Assembly: GCA_963845425.1 (NCBI GenBank)
Contig: CAWJSC010000017.1
Coordinates: 248,001-312,000, forward strand
DNA: 64,000 nt
Direction: 5' to 3'
Origin: DATDAH01 sp963845425
Lineage (GTDB): Bacteria > Actinomycetota > Acidimicrobiia > Acidimicrobiales > DATDAH01
A program made the position numbers and the translations under genes. This document shows, piece after piece, positions 33,176-40,748 of this stretch (positions are counted from its first letter, which is position 1; every line of letters begins with the position of its first letter). The notes below the pieces were generated by a model. It was given only the letters and a program-made list of their open reading frames with translations. It had not been told where the DNA came from and ran no database searches.

Positions 33176-34090
33176 CTACGGCAGTACCAGCCTCAAGGCG
33201 TTGGGCTCGTGCTTGAACTCGAGGCGGTCGACCTCGCCGAGGTGGTCGCCGTCGACCTGGTAGGGCATGGCGCCGTGGGCGACGAGTTCCACGGCCTCGA
33301 CGTCGGTGCGGTAGTCGATGTGCTTGGACTTCCGCAGGCGTTTGCCGCTGCCGAGGGCGGAGGCGGCGATGTTGAGGAACGGCAGCACCTTCATGGTCCG
33401 CACCGTGACCACGGCCAGGCCCCGGTCGAACCCGGCGTCGGGGGCCAGGTTGAAGGGCCGGTTGCCCAGGTAGGTGTAGGGGTTCGTGTTGAGCACGACG
33501 GTCATGTAGCCGTCGGGTACCACCGAGCCGTCCGCGTGGTGGACCGAGAAGTGGGACTGACTGCGGTCGTAGTGAGCGAGGGTGGTCTCGATGCCGGCGT
33601 AGATGAACAGGGCGTGGCCGGCGTAGCGCTTCAGACCGGAGCGCTTCTCGACCTGGGCGACGATGGCGGCGTCGAAGCCGACGCCGGTGTGGAAGAGGAA
33701 GTAGCGGCCGTTGACGTTGCCCAGGCCGACGGGGCGGATGGCGTCCCGCGCCAGCGCGTCGAGGAGGTCGCTGGTGGCCTCGATCGGGTCGTTGGGCAGC
33801 CCGATGGTGCGGGCGAACACGTTGGTCGAGCCGCCCGGGAGGGTGGCGAGCGCGGTGTCGGAGCCGGCCAGGCCGTTGGCCGCCTCGTTCAGGGTCCCGT
33901 CGCCGCCGAGCACGACCACGACGTCCACCCCGTCATGGGCCGCGCCCCGGGCCAGCGACGTCGCGTGGTCCCGCCGGTTGGTCTCGGCCACCTCGACGTC
34001 GTGGTCGGCGGACAGCGCCTTGCGGATCACCACCCGGGTGCGGGGGGTGACCGATGACGCCGAGGAGTTGACGAGCAGGAGGATCTTCAG
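33176..34090 (-). CDS. Diacylglycerol kinase family lipid kinase, probable CTG start
   Basis: About 304 residues. It has the DAGK/LCB5 catalytic motif VVVVLGGDGTLNEAANGLAG, then LATLPGGSTNVFARTIGLPN and the C-terminal beta-domain (NLAPDAGFDRGLAVVT, MPYQVDGDHLGEV). It phosphorylates diacylglycerol or a related lipid at the membrane. Read only from GTG 34033, the conserved first strand would be lost. The frame upstream encodes LKILLLVNSSASSVTPRTR, the normal family start, but no ATG, GTG or TTG is available before the in-frame stop. CTG 34090 is the best initiator, and TACCGT on the minus strand lies 8 nt before it. Confidence 0.85.
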   Translation of the reverse strand: MKILLLVNSSASSVTPRTRVVIRKALSADHDVEVAETNRRDHATSLARGAAHDGVDVVVVLGGDGTLNEAANGLAGSDTALATLPGGSTNVFARTIGLPNDPIEATSDLLDALARDAIRPVGLGNVNGRYFLFHTGVGFDAAIVAQVEKRSGLKRYAGHALFIYAGIETTLAHYDRSQSHFSVHHADGSVVPDGYMTVVLNTNPYTYLGNRPFNLAPDAGFDRGLAVVTVRTMKVLPFLNIAASALGSGKRLRKSKHIDYRTDVEAVELVAHGAMPYQVDGDHLGEVDRLEFKHEPNALRLVLP

Positions 34091-34098
34091 GAGGCCAG

Positions 34099-34104
34099 AC
34101 GGTA
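34099..34104 (-). promoter_or_regulatory. candidate -10 box of the diacylglycerol kinase gene
   Basis: TACCGT on the minus strand lies 8 nt before CTG 34090, the same spacing as at many genes here. It supports the CTG start. Confidence 0.35.
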
Positions 34105-34182
34105 GCCGCGGTCGATTTGGCCCCGGCCGGGGTAGGGACCGACAATCTCAGCCATGTATGCCCCCAACTGGAGCACTTCGTC

Positions 34183-34968
34183 GTGAACATCGTCGTGTGC
34201 GTGAAGCAGATCCCCGACCCGGCCGAGCCGGGCGCGCTGGATCCAGAGACCAACACGCTCAAGCGTGATTCCAAGCTGATCCTGGACGAGGCCGACTCGT
34301 ACGGGGTCGAGATGGCCCTGCAGCTGGTGGACAACGCCGGTGGCGACGGCGAGGTCACCCTCGTCTCCATGGCCCCCAACAGTGAGAACAGCGGCCTGCG
34401 CACCGCGCTGGCCATGGGCGCCGCCAAGGCCGTCCTGGTCAGTGACGAGGCCCTCGCCGGCTCCGACTCGCTGAGCACCGCCAAGGTGCTGGCCAAGGCC
34501 ATCGGCCGGGTCGAGGGCGTGGACCTCATCCTGACCGCCACCGAGTCGAGCGACGGCTACACGGGCACCGTGCCCGAGCAGCTCGCCGAGCTGCTCGGCC
34601 TGCCCTCGGTCACCTTCGCCAAGGAGATCGCCGTGGGCGACGGCACCGTCGAGGTCCAGCGCCAGACCGAGCTGGGCTACGACGAGGTCAGCTGCCCGAC
34701 CCCGGCCGTGGTCTCGGTGACCGCCGGTGTGGTCGAGCCCCGCTACCCCTCCTTCAAGGGGATCATGGCGGCCAAGAACAAGCCCGTGGACGAGGTGACC
34801 GTCGCCGATCTCGGCCTCGACGCCTCCGTCGTCGGCTGGGCCGGCGCCCGCCAGGAGGTCGTGGACGTGAGTGCGGCCCCGGCCCGGGAGTCCGGCGAGA
34901 TCATCGAGGACGAGGGCGAGGCCTACCAGCGGGTCGTCGCCTTCCTGGACGAACTGAAGGTGATCTGA
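34183..34968 (+). CDS. etfB: Electron transfer flavoprotein beta subunit
   Basis: A 261-residue protein of normal length. NIVVCVKQIPDPAEPGALD is the family N-terminus; LDEADSYGVEMALQL and a LTATESSDGYTGTVPEQLAE segment are conserved, as is VEPRYPSFKGIMAAKNKPV. With EtfA it carries electrons from acyl-CoA dehydrogenases to the membrane quinone pool. GTG 34183 is preferred over earlier codons in the frame, which add an unrelated 22 residues. It is followed after 2 nt by etfA, and an acyl-CoA dehydrogenase gene lies about 8 kb further on. Confidence 0.96.
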   Translation: MNIVVCVKQIPDPAEPGALDPETNTLKRDSKLILDEADSYGVEMALQLVDNAGGDGEVTLVSMAPNSENSGLRTALAMGAAKAVLVSDEALAGSDSLSTAKVLAKAIGRVEGVDLILTATESSDGYTGTVPEQLAELLGLPSVTFAKEIAVGDGTVEVQRQTELGYDEVSCPTPAVVSVTAGVVEPRYPSFKGIMAAKNKPVDEVTVADLGLDASVVGWAGARQEVVDVSAAPARESGEIIEDEGEAYQRVVAFLDELKVI

Positions 34969-34970
34969 TC

Positions 34971-35939
34971 ATGGCTCTCTCCCGCATCTGGGTGTACGCC
35001 GAGGCTCGTGACGGCGAGGTCCTGCCGATCACCCTCGAGATCCTTTCCAAGGCCAAGGAGCTGGCCGACACCGTCGAGTGCGTGTACGGGGGTGACGGCA
35101 GCGCCGTTGCCGCCACCCTCGGCGCCCACGGCGCGACGAAGGTGTACGCCACCGGGGACCTGAGCGACTCGCTCCAGGGCGTGCCCGTGGCCGCCGCCAT
35201 CGCCGATGCCGTACAGGGCGGGGATGCCCCCGACGCCATCCTCTTCGGCACCACCTACGACGGCCGCGATGTGGCCGGCCGCCTGTCGGCCAAGCTCGAT
35301 CGAACCGTATCGACCAACAACGTCGACCTGAGCGAGGACGGTGGCGCCCTCGTCACCACCGAGCCCATCTTCGGTGGCGCGACCAACATCCAGACCAAGC
35401 TGGTCGGCGACGGCCCGGCCCTGGTCCTGATCCGGCCGAAGTCCTTCGCCGCCGCGGAGGACGCGAGTGGCGCCGCCGCCGAGGTGGCGGACCTGGCCGT
35501 GCCCGATACGGGGGCGACCGGCACGGCCGTGGTCAAGGGTCGCCACGTCGAAGAGCGCGAGGGTCCGCAGCTGGACGAGGCGGCGGTCGTCGTCTCCGGT
35601 GGCCGTGGCCTGGGCGAGGCCGAGAAGTACGAGATGATCGAGACGCTGGCCAAGCTCCTCAAGGCGGCTCCGGGTGCGTCCCGGGCCATCGTGGACGCCG
35701 GCTGGGTCCCGTACTCGTACCAGGTGGGCCAGACGGGCAAGGTCGTGAAGCCGACCGTCTACATCGCCTGCGGCATCTCCGGCGCCACCCAGCACCTGGT
35801 GGGGATGAAGGGTTCCAAGAACATCATCGCCATCAACAAGGACGCCGAGGCCCCCATCTTCTCGGTGGCCGACCTGGGCATCGTCGGCGATGTCCACAAG
35901 GTGCTGCCTCAGGTGATCGAGGCACTGCAGAACCGGTAG
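34971..35939 (+). CDS. etfA: Electron transfer flavoprotein alpha subunit
   Basis: A 322-residue protein. The N-terminal domain shares its fold with EtfB, and the C-terminal FAD domain includes VVSGGRGLGEAEKYEMIETL, GASRAIVDAGWVPYSYQVGQ and the FAD signature YIACGISGATQHLVGMKGSK, then IIAINKDAEAPIFSVADLG. It binds FAD and docks to dehydrogenases. It directly follows etfB and ends with a strong intrinsic terminator. Confidence 0.97.
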   Translation: MALSRIWVYAEARDGEVLPITLEILSKAKELADTVECVYGGDGSAVAATLGAHGATKVYATGDLSDSLQGVPVAAAIADAVQGGDAPDAILFGTTYDGRDVAGRLSAKLDRTVSTNNVDLSEDGGALVTTEPIFGGATNIQTKLVGDGPALVLIRPKSFAAAEDASGAAAEVADLAVPDTGATGTAVVKGRHVEEREGPQLDEAAVVVSGGRGLGEAEKYEMIETLAKLLKAAPGASRAIVDAGWVPYSYQVGQTGKVVKPTVYIACGISGATQHLVGMKGSKNIIAINKDAEAPIFSVADLGIVGDVHKVLPQVIEALQNR

Positions 35940-35948
35940 TCCCGCTCG

Positions 35949-35990
35949 AGGGCGCCGTCTCCTCCGGGTGACGGCGCCTTCGTCGTTTTT
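35949..35990 (+). terminator. Rho-independent terminator after etfBA
   Basis: Stem AGGGCGCCGTC / GACGGCGCCTT (35949-35959 and 35970-35980, one G-T wobble), 10-nt loop, then CGTCGTTTTT. It starts 10 nt after the etfA stop and is the clearest classical terminator in the window. Confidence 0.88.
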
Positions 35991-36081
35991 CGGCTCCGGG
36001 GGCGGGGCAGCGGGTCGGGCCGGGGCGATGACTTCGGTGGTCGGGTGGGGTCCAATGGGTCGACACGAGCAGGGAGATGAG

Positions 36082-36639
36082 ATGAGCAGGTTGTTGTATT
36101 CGGCGGGGATGTCGCTGGACGGGTTCATCTCGGGGGTGGGCGGGGACATGTCGTGGTTGGGGGACCTCATGGCCGAGGAGTCGCCGGAGGCGGAGTCGGC
36201 AGACGTCGAAGGGCTGATGGCAGAGATCGGGGCGTTGCTCATCGGGCGCCGGACCTTTGACGGCGACGACCCCAACAAGGACACGGATGCCGAGGGGGCC
36301 TTCGGGGGGCAGTGGCAGGGGCCGTCGATCGTGCTCACCCATGAGCCACCGGCGGAGCCGCCGGGCCCGGACGTGACCTTCGTCGGTGATCTGGACGAGG
36401 CCGTCGCGCTGGCCACGGAGGCCGCGGGCGGGAAGTACGTGAACGTCCTCGGTGCCGATGTGGCCCGACAGTGCCTCGAGGCGGGCGTGCTCGACGAGAT
36501 CATGGTGTTCGTCGCCCCGGTGCTCCTGGGCGACGGGACCCGGCTCTTCGAGGTCGCCGGCGGGACCAATGTGCGCCTGGACCCGATCAACGTCGGGAAG
36601 CTCGGCCCGACGAACCTCTGGTACCGGGTCCGCCGCTGA
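36082..36639 (+). CDS. RibD C-terminal/dihydrofolate reductase-like protein
   Basis: A 185-residue DHFR-fold protein of the RibD_C type: SAGMSLDGFISGVGGDMSWL at the start, LLIGRRTFDGDD, then YVNVLGADVARQCLEAGVLD and VAPVLLGDGTRLFEV. Such stand-alone proteins are putative NAD(P)H-dependent reductases of unknown substrate. A purine-rich AGGGAG lies 6 nt before ATG 36082. The first codons (TTGTTGTATTCG) and the third positions are more T- and A-rich than in neighbouring genes, a weak hint of later acquisition. It is convergent with the next gene, with no gap between the stops. Confidence 0.85.
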   Translation: MSRLLYSAGMSLDGFISGVGGDMSWLGDLMAEESPEAESADVEGLMAEIGALLIGRRTFDGDDPNKDTDAEGAFGGQWQGPSIVLTHEPPAEPPGPDVTFVGDLDEAVALATEAAGGKYVNVLGADVARQCLEAGVLDEIMVFVAPVLLGDGTRLFEVAGGTNVRLDPINVGKLGPTNLWYRVRR

Positions 36640-37620
36640 TCAGGTGGTGGCGTCTTGGGCGTTGAGGGCCCAGGCGAGGCCATCGACGGGGTCCTCGACG
36701 GCGAGGCGGAGGGACCAACCGGTGTCGGGCTCGGCGGCGTCCCACCAGAGCCAGGAGAGCTCGGCGGCGGCGGTTCCCAGTTCGTCGGGGTCGACCTCGT
36801 CGTGTTCGTCGAGACCGGTGAGGGTGGTGAGGGCCCACCAGGTGCGGGCCCGGCCGGTGGCGGTGCCCCGACGACGGCCGTGGGCGCCACCGGAGGCGGC
36901 GGCCCAGGCCATGTGGGCCATGGCCTCTGCGGCGGTGATCTCGACGGCCCGTCCTGACCGGAGGCCGAGGGCGGCGACGGCGCTGTGGGTGTCACCCTCG
37001 ACGGCGACGGTCTCGATGCGGCCGTTGGACTCGGCCATCCAGGTGCGGGCCACGTCGACCAGGGCCGTGGTGACCGTGGAGTCCTCGACCCGTGGGGCGG
37101 GGTCCCCGAAGAGGGTCGGGAGCGGGTCCGGACGATCGGGGGCGGGGAACTCGGCCTTGTCCGGGTGGTACACGGCGAGGGTGTAGGCGGGCTCCCAGGG
37201 CTGGAGGACCGGGGGGAGCTCGAAGAGGTCGGGCAGGCCGTCGAGGCGGCCGGTGAGGTCCTCGCCCCGGACGATGCGCTCGTGGGCCGCCAAGGCCGCG
37301 GGGGCACCGCCGGGGTGGCGGTCAGCCAATTCGGCCCACTCGTGGGTCGAGGCCGCCACCTCGTGCAGCGGGCCGAGGCCCATGAAGCCCGACCCCTCGA
37401 CGAGGACGGTGGCCGCCCACTCCCCGGGAGCCTCGAGGGCGAGCCGGTACTCGGCCCAGGAGGCGGCGGGCCAGAGTTGGTGGCCCCGTTCGATGGCGGC
37501 CTTGGCCTTGTCCCGGAGCCGGACCAGCTCGTCCCACTCGCGGGTCGAGCACAACCGGTCGACGTAGCGGACCAGTTCGTCCAGGTCCCCCCGCGCCGCC
37601 GCCTCGTCGACGCTCAACAT
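36640..37620 (-). CDS. Conserved-looking protein of unknown function
   Basis: A 326-residue protein that I do not recognise. The N-terminus is helical (MLSVDEAAARGDLDELVRYV), followed by Trp- and Arg-rich segments (GHQLWPAASWAEYRLALEAP, TVLVEGSGFMGLGPLHEVAA), a Pro-rich middle (FELPPVLQPWEP) and a C-terminal half with AHMAWAAASGGAHGRRRGTA and WLWWDAAEP. There is no signal peptide or membrane helix. Steady codon bias and a clean ATG at 37620 suggest a real gene. Two 50-nt inverted-repeat elements lie just upstream, between it and the SCO1664-type gene on the same strand. Confidence 0.75.
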   Translation of the reverse strand: MLSVDEAAARGDLDELVRYVDRLCSTREWDELVRLRDKAKAAIERGHQLWPAASWAEYRLALEAPGEWAATVLVEGSGFMGLGPLHEVAASTHEWAELADRHPGGAPAALAAHERIVRGEDLTGRLDGLPDLFELPPVLQPWEPAYTLAVYHPDKAEFPAPDRPDPLPTLFGDPAPRVEDSTVTTALVDVARTWMAESNGRIETVAVEGDTHSAVAALGLRSGRAVEITAAEAMAHMAWAAASGGAHGRRRGTATGRARTWWALTTLTGLDEHDEVDPDELGTAAAELSWLWWDAAEPDTGWSLRLAVEDPVDGLAWALNAQDATT

Positions 37621-37630
37621 CGAAGACCCC

Positions 37631-37680
37631 GTTCTGGTTGCTCTCCTGTGTCGTGGACAACACAGGAGAGCAACCAGAAC
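37631..37680. repeat. 50-nt inverted-repeat element, copy 2 (perfect 20-bp stem)
   Basis: Arms 37631-37650 (begins GTTCTGGTTGCTCTCC) and 37661-37680 are perfectly complementary over 20 bp. The 10-nt loop is TCGTGGACAA. No T-tract follows on either strand. Confidence 0.85.
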
Positions 37681-37692
37681 CGGTGGGTGGCC

Positions 37693-37742
37693 GTTCTGGT
37701 TGCTGTGACGCCTCGTGGAGAACACGCGGGCGCAACCAGAGC
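37693..37742. repeat. 50-nt inverted-repeat element, copy 3
   Basis: Same layout 12 nt after copy 2. The outer 11 nt pair (GTTCTGGTTGC with GCAACCAGAGC, one wobble), the loop is TCGTGGAGAA, and the inner part of the stem is degenerate. Confidence 0.75.
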
Positions 37743-37771
37743 GGGATCGGGGCGGGGGCGCGCCATGGGGG

Positions 37772-38518
37772 TCATACGAGGGGCCAGGGGTAGCGGTGAC
37801 CGGTGTGGTCGTGGGGGAAGGACCCGGCCCGAAGGAGGGCGCCGGCCCGGGTGAGGATCGCGTCGCGTTCGAAGGGGTCGAGGAGCTCGGCGAACGGTCC
37901 GGGCAGACCGGTGTCGACCAGCGCCTGGAGATCGGCCGCAACGTCGTCGGGCAGGCGCTCGCCGGCGTAGTCCCAGATGACGGTCCGCACCTTGAACTCA
38001 TGGTGGAAGCTCAGGCCGTTGTCGATGGCCCAGATGTGGCCCTCGGGGTCGATCAGGCAGTGGCCGCCCTTGCGGTCCGCGCTGTTGGCGACCAGGTCGA
38101 AGGCGCACAGGCGGCGGAAGGCGTCGTCGTGGGTCCCATCCTCCCGGAGGGTGAAGTAGTGCTCGCTGAAGTCGGCGTCGATGAAGCGCTGCACCGACCC
38201 CTCACCGTGGGGGCCGTCGCGCAGCACGGTCGGGGGCACGACGGCCCAGCCGAGCGCGGTGGAGAGCTCGTAGGCGGCGACCTCCCGGCGGGCCAGGCCG
38301 CTCGGGAAGTCCCAGAGCGGCCGTTCACCCCGCACCGGCTTGTAGATCGCCAGCTCGTTCGCTCCGCCGTGGTCCAGGCGGACCAGGAAGGTGCCGTTGG
38401 AGCTGTAGGGCATGCGCCCCTCGATGGCGATCTCGCCCGCCCGCAGGAGGGTGAGGTCGGCCTCGGCGCTCACCGGGACGTCACTTGTGGCCGTTGCTCC
38501 GGGGGCAGACGTGGCCAT
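37772..38518 (-). CDS. SCO1664 family protein (PI3/4-kinase-like fold)
   Basis: A 248-residue protein of the actinobacterial SCO1664 family. It has an ATP-binding part (LAIYKPVRGERPLWDFPSGL, ARREVAAYELSTALGW) and a catalytic-like segment (LCAFDLVANSADRKGGHCLI, HIWAIDNGLSFH) similar to phosphatidylinositol kinase-like folds. Its biochemical role is unknown. It belongs to a conserved trio with DUF3090 and an MSMEG_4193-type phosphatase. It overlaps the DUF3090 gene if it starts at ATG 38518; GTG 38473 (7 nt after that stop) is a plausible shorter start. Confidence 0.88.
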   Translation of the reverse strand: MATSAPGATATSDVPVSAEADLTLLRAGEIAIEGRMPYSSNGTFLVRLDHGGANELAIYKPVRGERPLWDFPSGLARREVAAYELSTALGWAVVPPTVLRDGPHGEGSVQRFIDADFSEHYFTLREDGTHDDAFRRLCAFDLVANSADRKGGHCLIDPEGHIWAIDNGLSFHHEFKVRTVIWDYAGERLPDDVAADLQALVDTGLPGPFAELLDPFERDAILTRAGALLRAGSFPHDHTGHRYPWPLV

Positions 38519-38972
38519 CGGGGTCCATGGGCTGGCCACAGATCGGACACGGCGGCCGCCCTGCCGCGATCAGGGTCTCGGCCAGCTCGCAGAAGGCCAC
38601 GACCTGGGCCCGGGTGAGGTGGAAGCGGGCCAGGCCGCCCTCCTCCTCGTCCTCGTCGACCAGTTCGTCGGCCTGGAGGACGATGCGGTCGGCCTCCGTG
38701 TCGTAGGCCACCCCGAGGGTGCCCACCACCCACTCGGCGACGACGGGCTCGACGAGGTCCATGTCGGCCGGGCGCTCGGTGACCGGCACCACGGGCAGGT
38801 CGTTGAGCACACCCTGCAGGTACTGGCCGAGCGCGCCCACCTGCTGCTTCTCGAGGCGGAGGCTGACCACCTGGGTGCCCTCGACGGCCTGCAGGAAGAA
38901 CACGCGGGCGCCGGGCTCGCCCACCGCACCGGCGGTGAAGCGGTCGGGCTCGCGCAGATCGAAGGTGCTCAT
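38481..38972 (-). CDS. DUF3090 family protein
   Basis: A 163-residue protein of the actinobacterial DUF3090 family: MSTFDLREPDRFTAGAVGEP, VFFLQAVEGTQVVSLRLEKQ, then an acidic middle (DELVDEDEEEGGLARFHLT). The C-terminus is a zinc-ribbon-like PPCPICGQPMDPDGHVCPRS with CxxC and a third Cys. Function unknown. It lies between the phosphatase and the SCO1664-type gene, an order kept in many actinobacteria. Its ATG at 38972 sits at the edge of a 74-bp tandem repeat that forms its leader region. Confidence 0.92.
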   Translation of the reverse strand: MSTFDLREPDRFTAGAVGEPGARVFFLQAVEGTQVVSLRLEKQQVGALGQYLQGVLNDLPVVPVTERPADMDLVEPVVAEWVVGTLGVAYDTEADRIVLQADELVDEDEEEGGLARFHLTRAQVVAFCELAETLIAAGRPPCPICGQPMDPDGHVCPRSNGHK

Positions 38973-39122
38973 CGCTGATGCCTCTTCGCCTGACGGCTCA
39001 TCGGTTTGCGGGCCTCTTCGGCCCGCCGATCGGCTACGCCGCTCATCGCTGATGCCTCTTCGCCTGACGGCTCATCGGTTTGCGGGCCTCTTCGGCCCGC
39101 CGATCGGCTACGCCGCTCATCG
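38967..39122. repeat. 74-bp tandem direct repeat with internal hairpins
   Basis: Two identical 74-nt units (38967-39040 and 39041-39114) plus the first 8 nt of a third (GCTCATCG). Each unit contains GCGGGCC TCTTC GGCCCGC, a 7-bp hairpin. The DUF3090 start codon lies in the first unit. It fills the gap to the phosphatase gene; no gene is seen in it. Confidence 0.9.
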
Positions 39123-39142
39123 GATCGGGCTCCTCGGGCGCG

Positions 39143-39781
39143 TCACGACGGGACCAGGCGCTTCAGGTCGTCCACCGCGTTCACGGCCAGCACCAGGGGC
39201 CCGTCGTCGGTGAGGGCCACGGCGCTGACCGAGCACGGCGATATCACGACCCGCTGGAAGAGGTCGAGGTGGGTGCCCATGGCGTTGGCCACGGCGGCCT
39301 TGATGGGATCGGCGTGGGAAACCGCCACCACCCGCTGGCCGGGGTGGCGGGCCCGGAGGTGGGCGAGGGCGTCGGTGATCCGGGCCTGCATCTCGCTGAA
39401 GGACTCGCCCTTGGGGAAGCGGAACCCCGAGGGATTGCGCTGCACTTGCTTCCATTCCTTCTTCTTGTAGAGATCGGCGAGTCGCTTGCCCGTCCACTCG
39501 CCGAAGTCGCACTCGTGGAGGTCGGCCAGGTTGCGCACCCGGTTGCCCGTGGCCCTGGCGATGGGGGCCGCGGTCTCGCGGGCTCGTTCGAGCGGGGAGG
39601 CGTAGACGGCGGCGACCTCGCCGAGGGGGGCGATGCGCTGGGCCACGGTCTCGGCCTGAGCCTTCCCGGCATCGGACAGGTGCAGCCCGGGCGCCCGACC
39701 GGGCAGTTTGGTGCCGGTCGTGGGCGTCAGCCCGTGGCGCACGAGCAGCACCAGGGTGGGTGGGGTGGGCGTGGTCGCCAT
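39143..39781 (-). CDS. MSMEG_4193-type histidine phosphatase
   Basis: A 212-residue phosphoglycerate-mutase-like phosphatase. The catalytic start is LVLLVRHGLTPTTG, then YASPLERARETAAPIA, an LHECDFGEWTGKRLADL segment, GESFSEMQARI, and the second His in VVAVSHADPIKAAVANAMG. The substrate is unknown. It is the first gene of the conserved phosphatase / DUF3090 / SCO1664 operon, separated from DUF3090 by the 74-bp tandem repeat. It is divergent from the uracil-DNA glycosylase gene, 45 nt away. Confidence 0.92.
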   Translation of the reverse strand: MATTPTPPTLVLLVRHGLTPTTGTKLPGRAPGLHLSDAGKAQAETVAQRIAPLGEVAAVYASPLERARETAAPIARATGNRVRNLADLHECDFGEWTGKRLADLYKKKEWKQVQRNPSGFRFPKGESFSEMQARITDALAHLRARHPGQRVVAVSHADPIKAAVANAMGTHLDLFQRVVISPCSVSAVALTDDGPLVLAVNAVDDLKRLVPS

Positions 39782-39811
39782 GCGGCGGCCAACCTATCGG
39801 CGCCCCCCACC

Positions 39812-39817
39812 TACGCT
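39812..39817 (+). promoter_or_regulatory. candidate -10 box of the uracil-DNA glycosylase gene
   Basis: TACGCT lies 9 nt before the ATG at 39827. Confidence 0.35.
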
Positions 39818-39826
39818 CCCGCAGGC

Positions 39827-40516
39827 ATGGACACCCTGGCGGCGCTGGAGGCCGAGGTCACGGCGTGTCGGGCGTGCCCCCGCCTGGTCGAGTGGCGGGA
39901 GCAGGTGGCGGCAGAGAAGCGGGCCGCGTACCTGGACTGGGAGTACTGGGGCCGGCCGGTCCCCGGCTTCGGCGATCCGGCGGCCCGGGTGGTGATCATC
40001 GGCTTGGCCCCCGCGGCCCATGGCGCCAACCGCACCGGGCGCATGTTCACCGGAGACCGTTCCGGCGACTTCCTCTACGCGGCCCTGCACCGCACAGGCT
40101 TCGCCAACCAGCCCACCTCGGACCACCGTGGCGACGGCCTCACCCTGACCGACGCCTGGATCACCGCCCCGGTCCGCTGCGCCCCACCCGCCAACAAGCC
40201 CACCCCAACCGAACGTGACACCTGCCGGCCCTGGCTGGAACGCGAACTCGCCCTCCTGGCCAACCTGCAGGTCTTCGTCGTCCTGGGCCAATTCGCCTAC
40301 CAAGCCATGACTCACCACCTGAAGGTGTCGCCCCGCCCCAAGTTCAGCCACGGCGTGGAGGTGCCCGCCCCCACCGGCCAGACGATCCTCTGCTCGTACC
40401 ACGTCAGCCAGCAGAACACCTTCACCGGCACGCTCACCGAACCCATGCTCGACCACGTCCTCCAACGAGCACGAGTCCTCGCCACCGGACAACCCGGGGG
40501 CAACCAAGGGGTCTGA
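39827..40516 (+). CDS. Uracil-DNA glycosylase, family 5 (UdgB type)
   Basis: A 229-residue DNA repair enzyme. The active-site motif is GLAPAAHGANRTGRMFTGDR, lacking the polar Asp/Asn of other families as in UdgB. Four Cys suit a [4Fe-4S] cluster: TACRACPRL at the N-terminus and VRCAPPANKPTPTERDTC in mid-protein. SYHVSQQNTFTGTLTEPML is the C-terminal motif. It removes uracil, and in relatives other deaminated bases, from DNA, useful in a GC-rich genome prone to cytosine deamination. ATG 39827 is supported by the nearby box and the first Cys motif. Confidence 0.94.
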   Translation: MDTLAALEAEVTACRACPRLVEWREQVAAEKRAAYLDWEYWGRPVPGFGDPAARVVIIGLAPAAHGANRTGRMFTGDRSGDFLYAALHRTGFANQPTSDHRGDGLTLTDAWITAPVRCAPPANKPTPTERDTCRPWLERELALLANLQVFVVLGQFAYQAMTHHLKVSPRPKFSHGVEVPAPTGQTILCSYHVSQQNTFTGTLTEPMLDHVLQRARVLATGQPGGNQGV

Positions 40517-40570
40517 TCCCTGCGAGCGGAGCCCGGCAGGAGCGGAGCCGACGCAACGCCCGCCCGGCGG

Positions 40571-40606
40571 GGACCGGAGCGCCGCCGAAGAGGCTCCGGT
40601 CCCCGC
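40571..40606. repeat. 12-bp perfect hairpin between the glycosylase and a lipoprotein gene
   Basis: GGGGACCGGAGC (40571-40582) and GCTCCGGTCCCC (40595-40606) pair perfectly around a 12-nt loop, with no T-tract. It may end the glycosylase transcript. The rest of the 232-nt gap holds nothing I can name. Confidence 0.55.
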
Positions 40607-40735
40607 GCCGGCCGGTTCGGTGAGGACTCGTCGTTGAGTCCCCGACAGAAGGGCCGTGCAGGCGCTACGTGAGAACAATCGGCCCTCCGAGGCGGCGACC
40701 ACATGGGTCATCAGGCCTGTTTTTCGTTGCCTGGG

Positions 40736-40741
40736 TACGGT
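40736..40741 (+). promoter_or_regulatory. candidate -10 box of the first Cys-rich lipoprotein gene
   Basis: TACGGT lies 7 nt before the ATG at 40749. Confidence 0.35.
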
Positions 40742-40748
40742 GCGCCCC

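Noticed and set aside
36082..36639. RibD-type reductase as a recently transferred gene
   Set aside because: The start is slightly richer in T and A, but the gene is still GC-rich and no mobile element flanks it; kept only as a remark.
38967..39122. CRISPR array
   Set aside because: The repeats are adjacent 74-nt units without spacers, and no cas gene is nearby.
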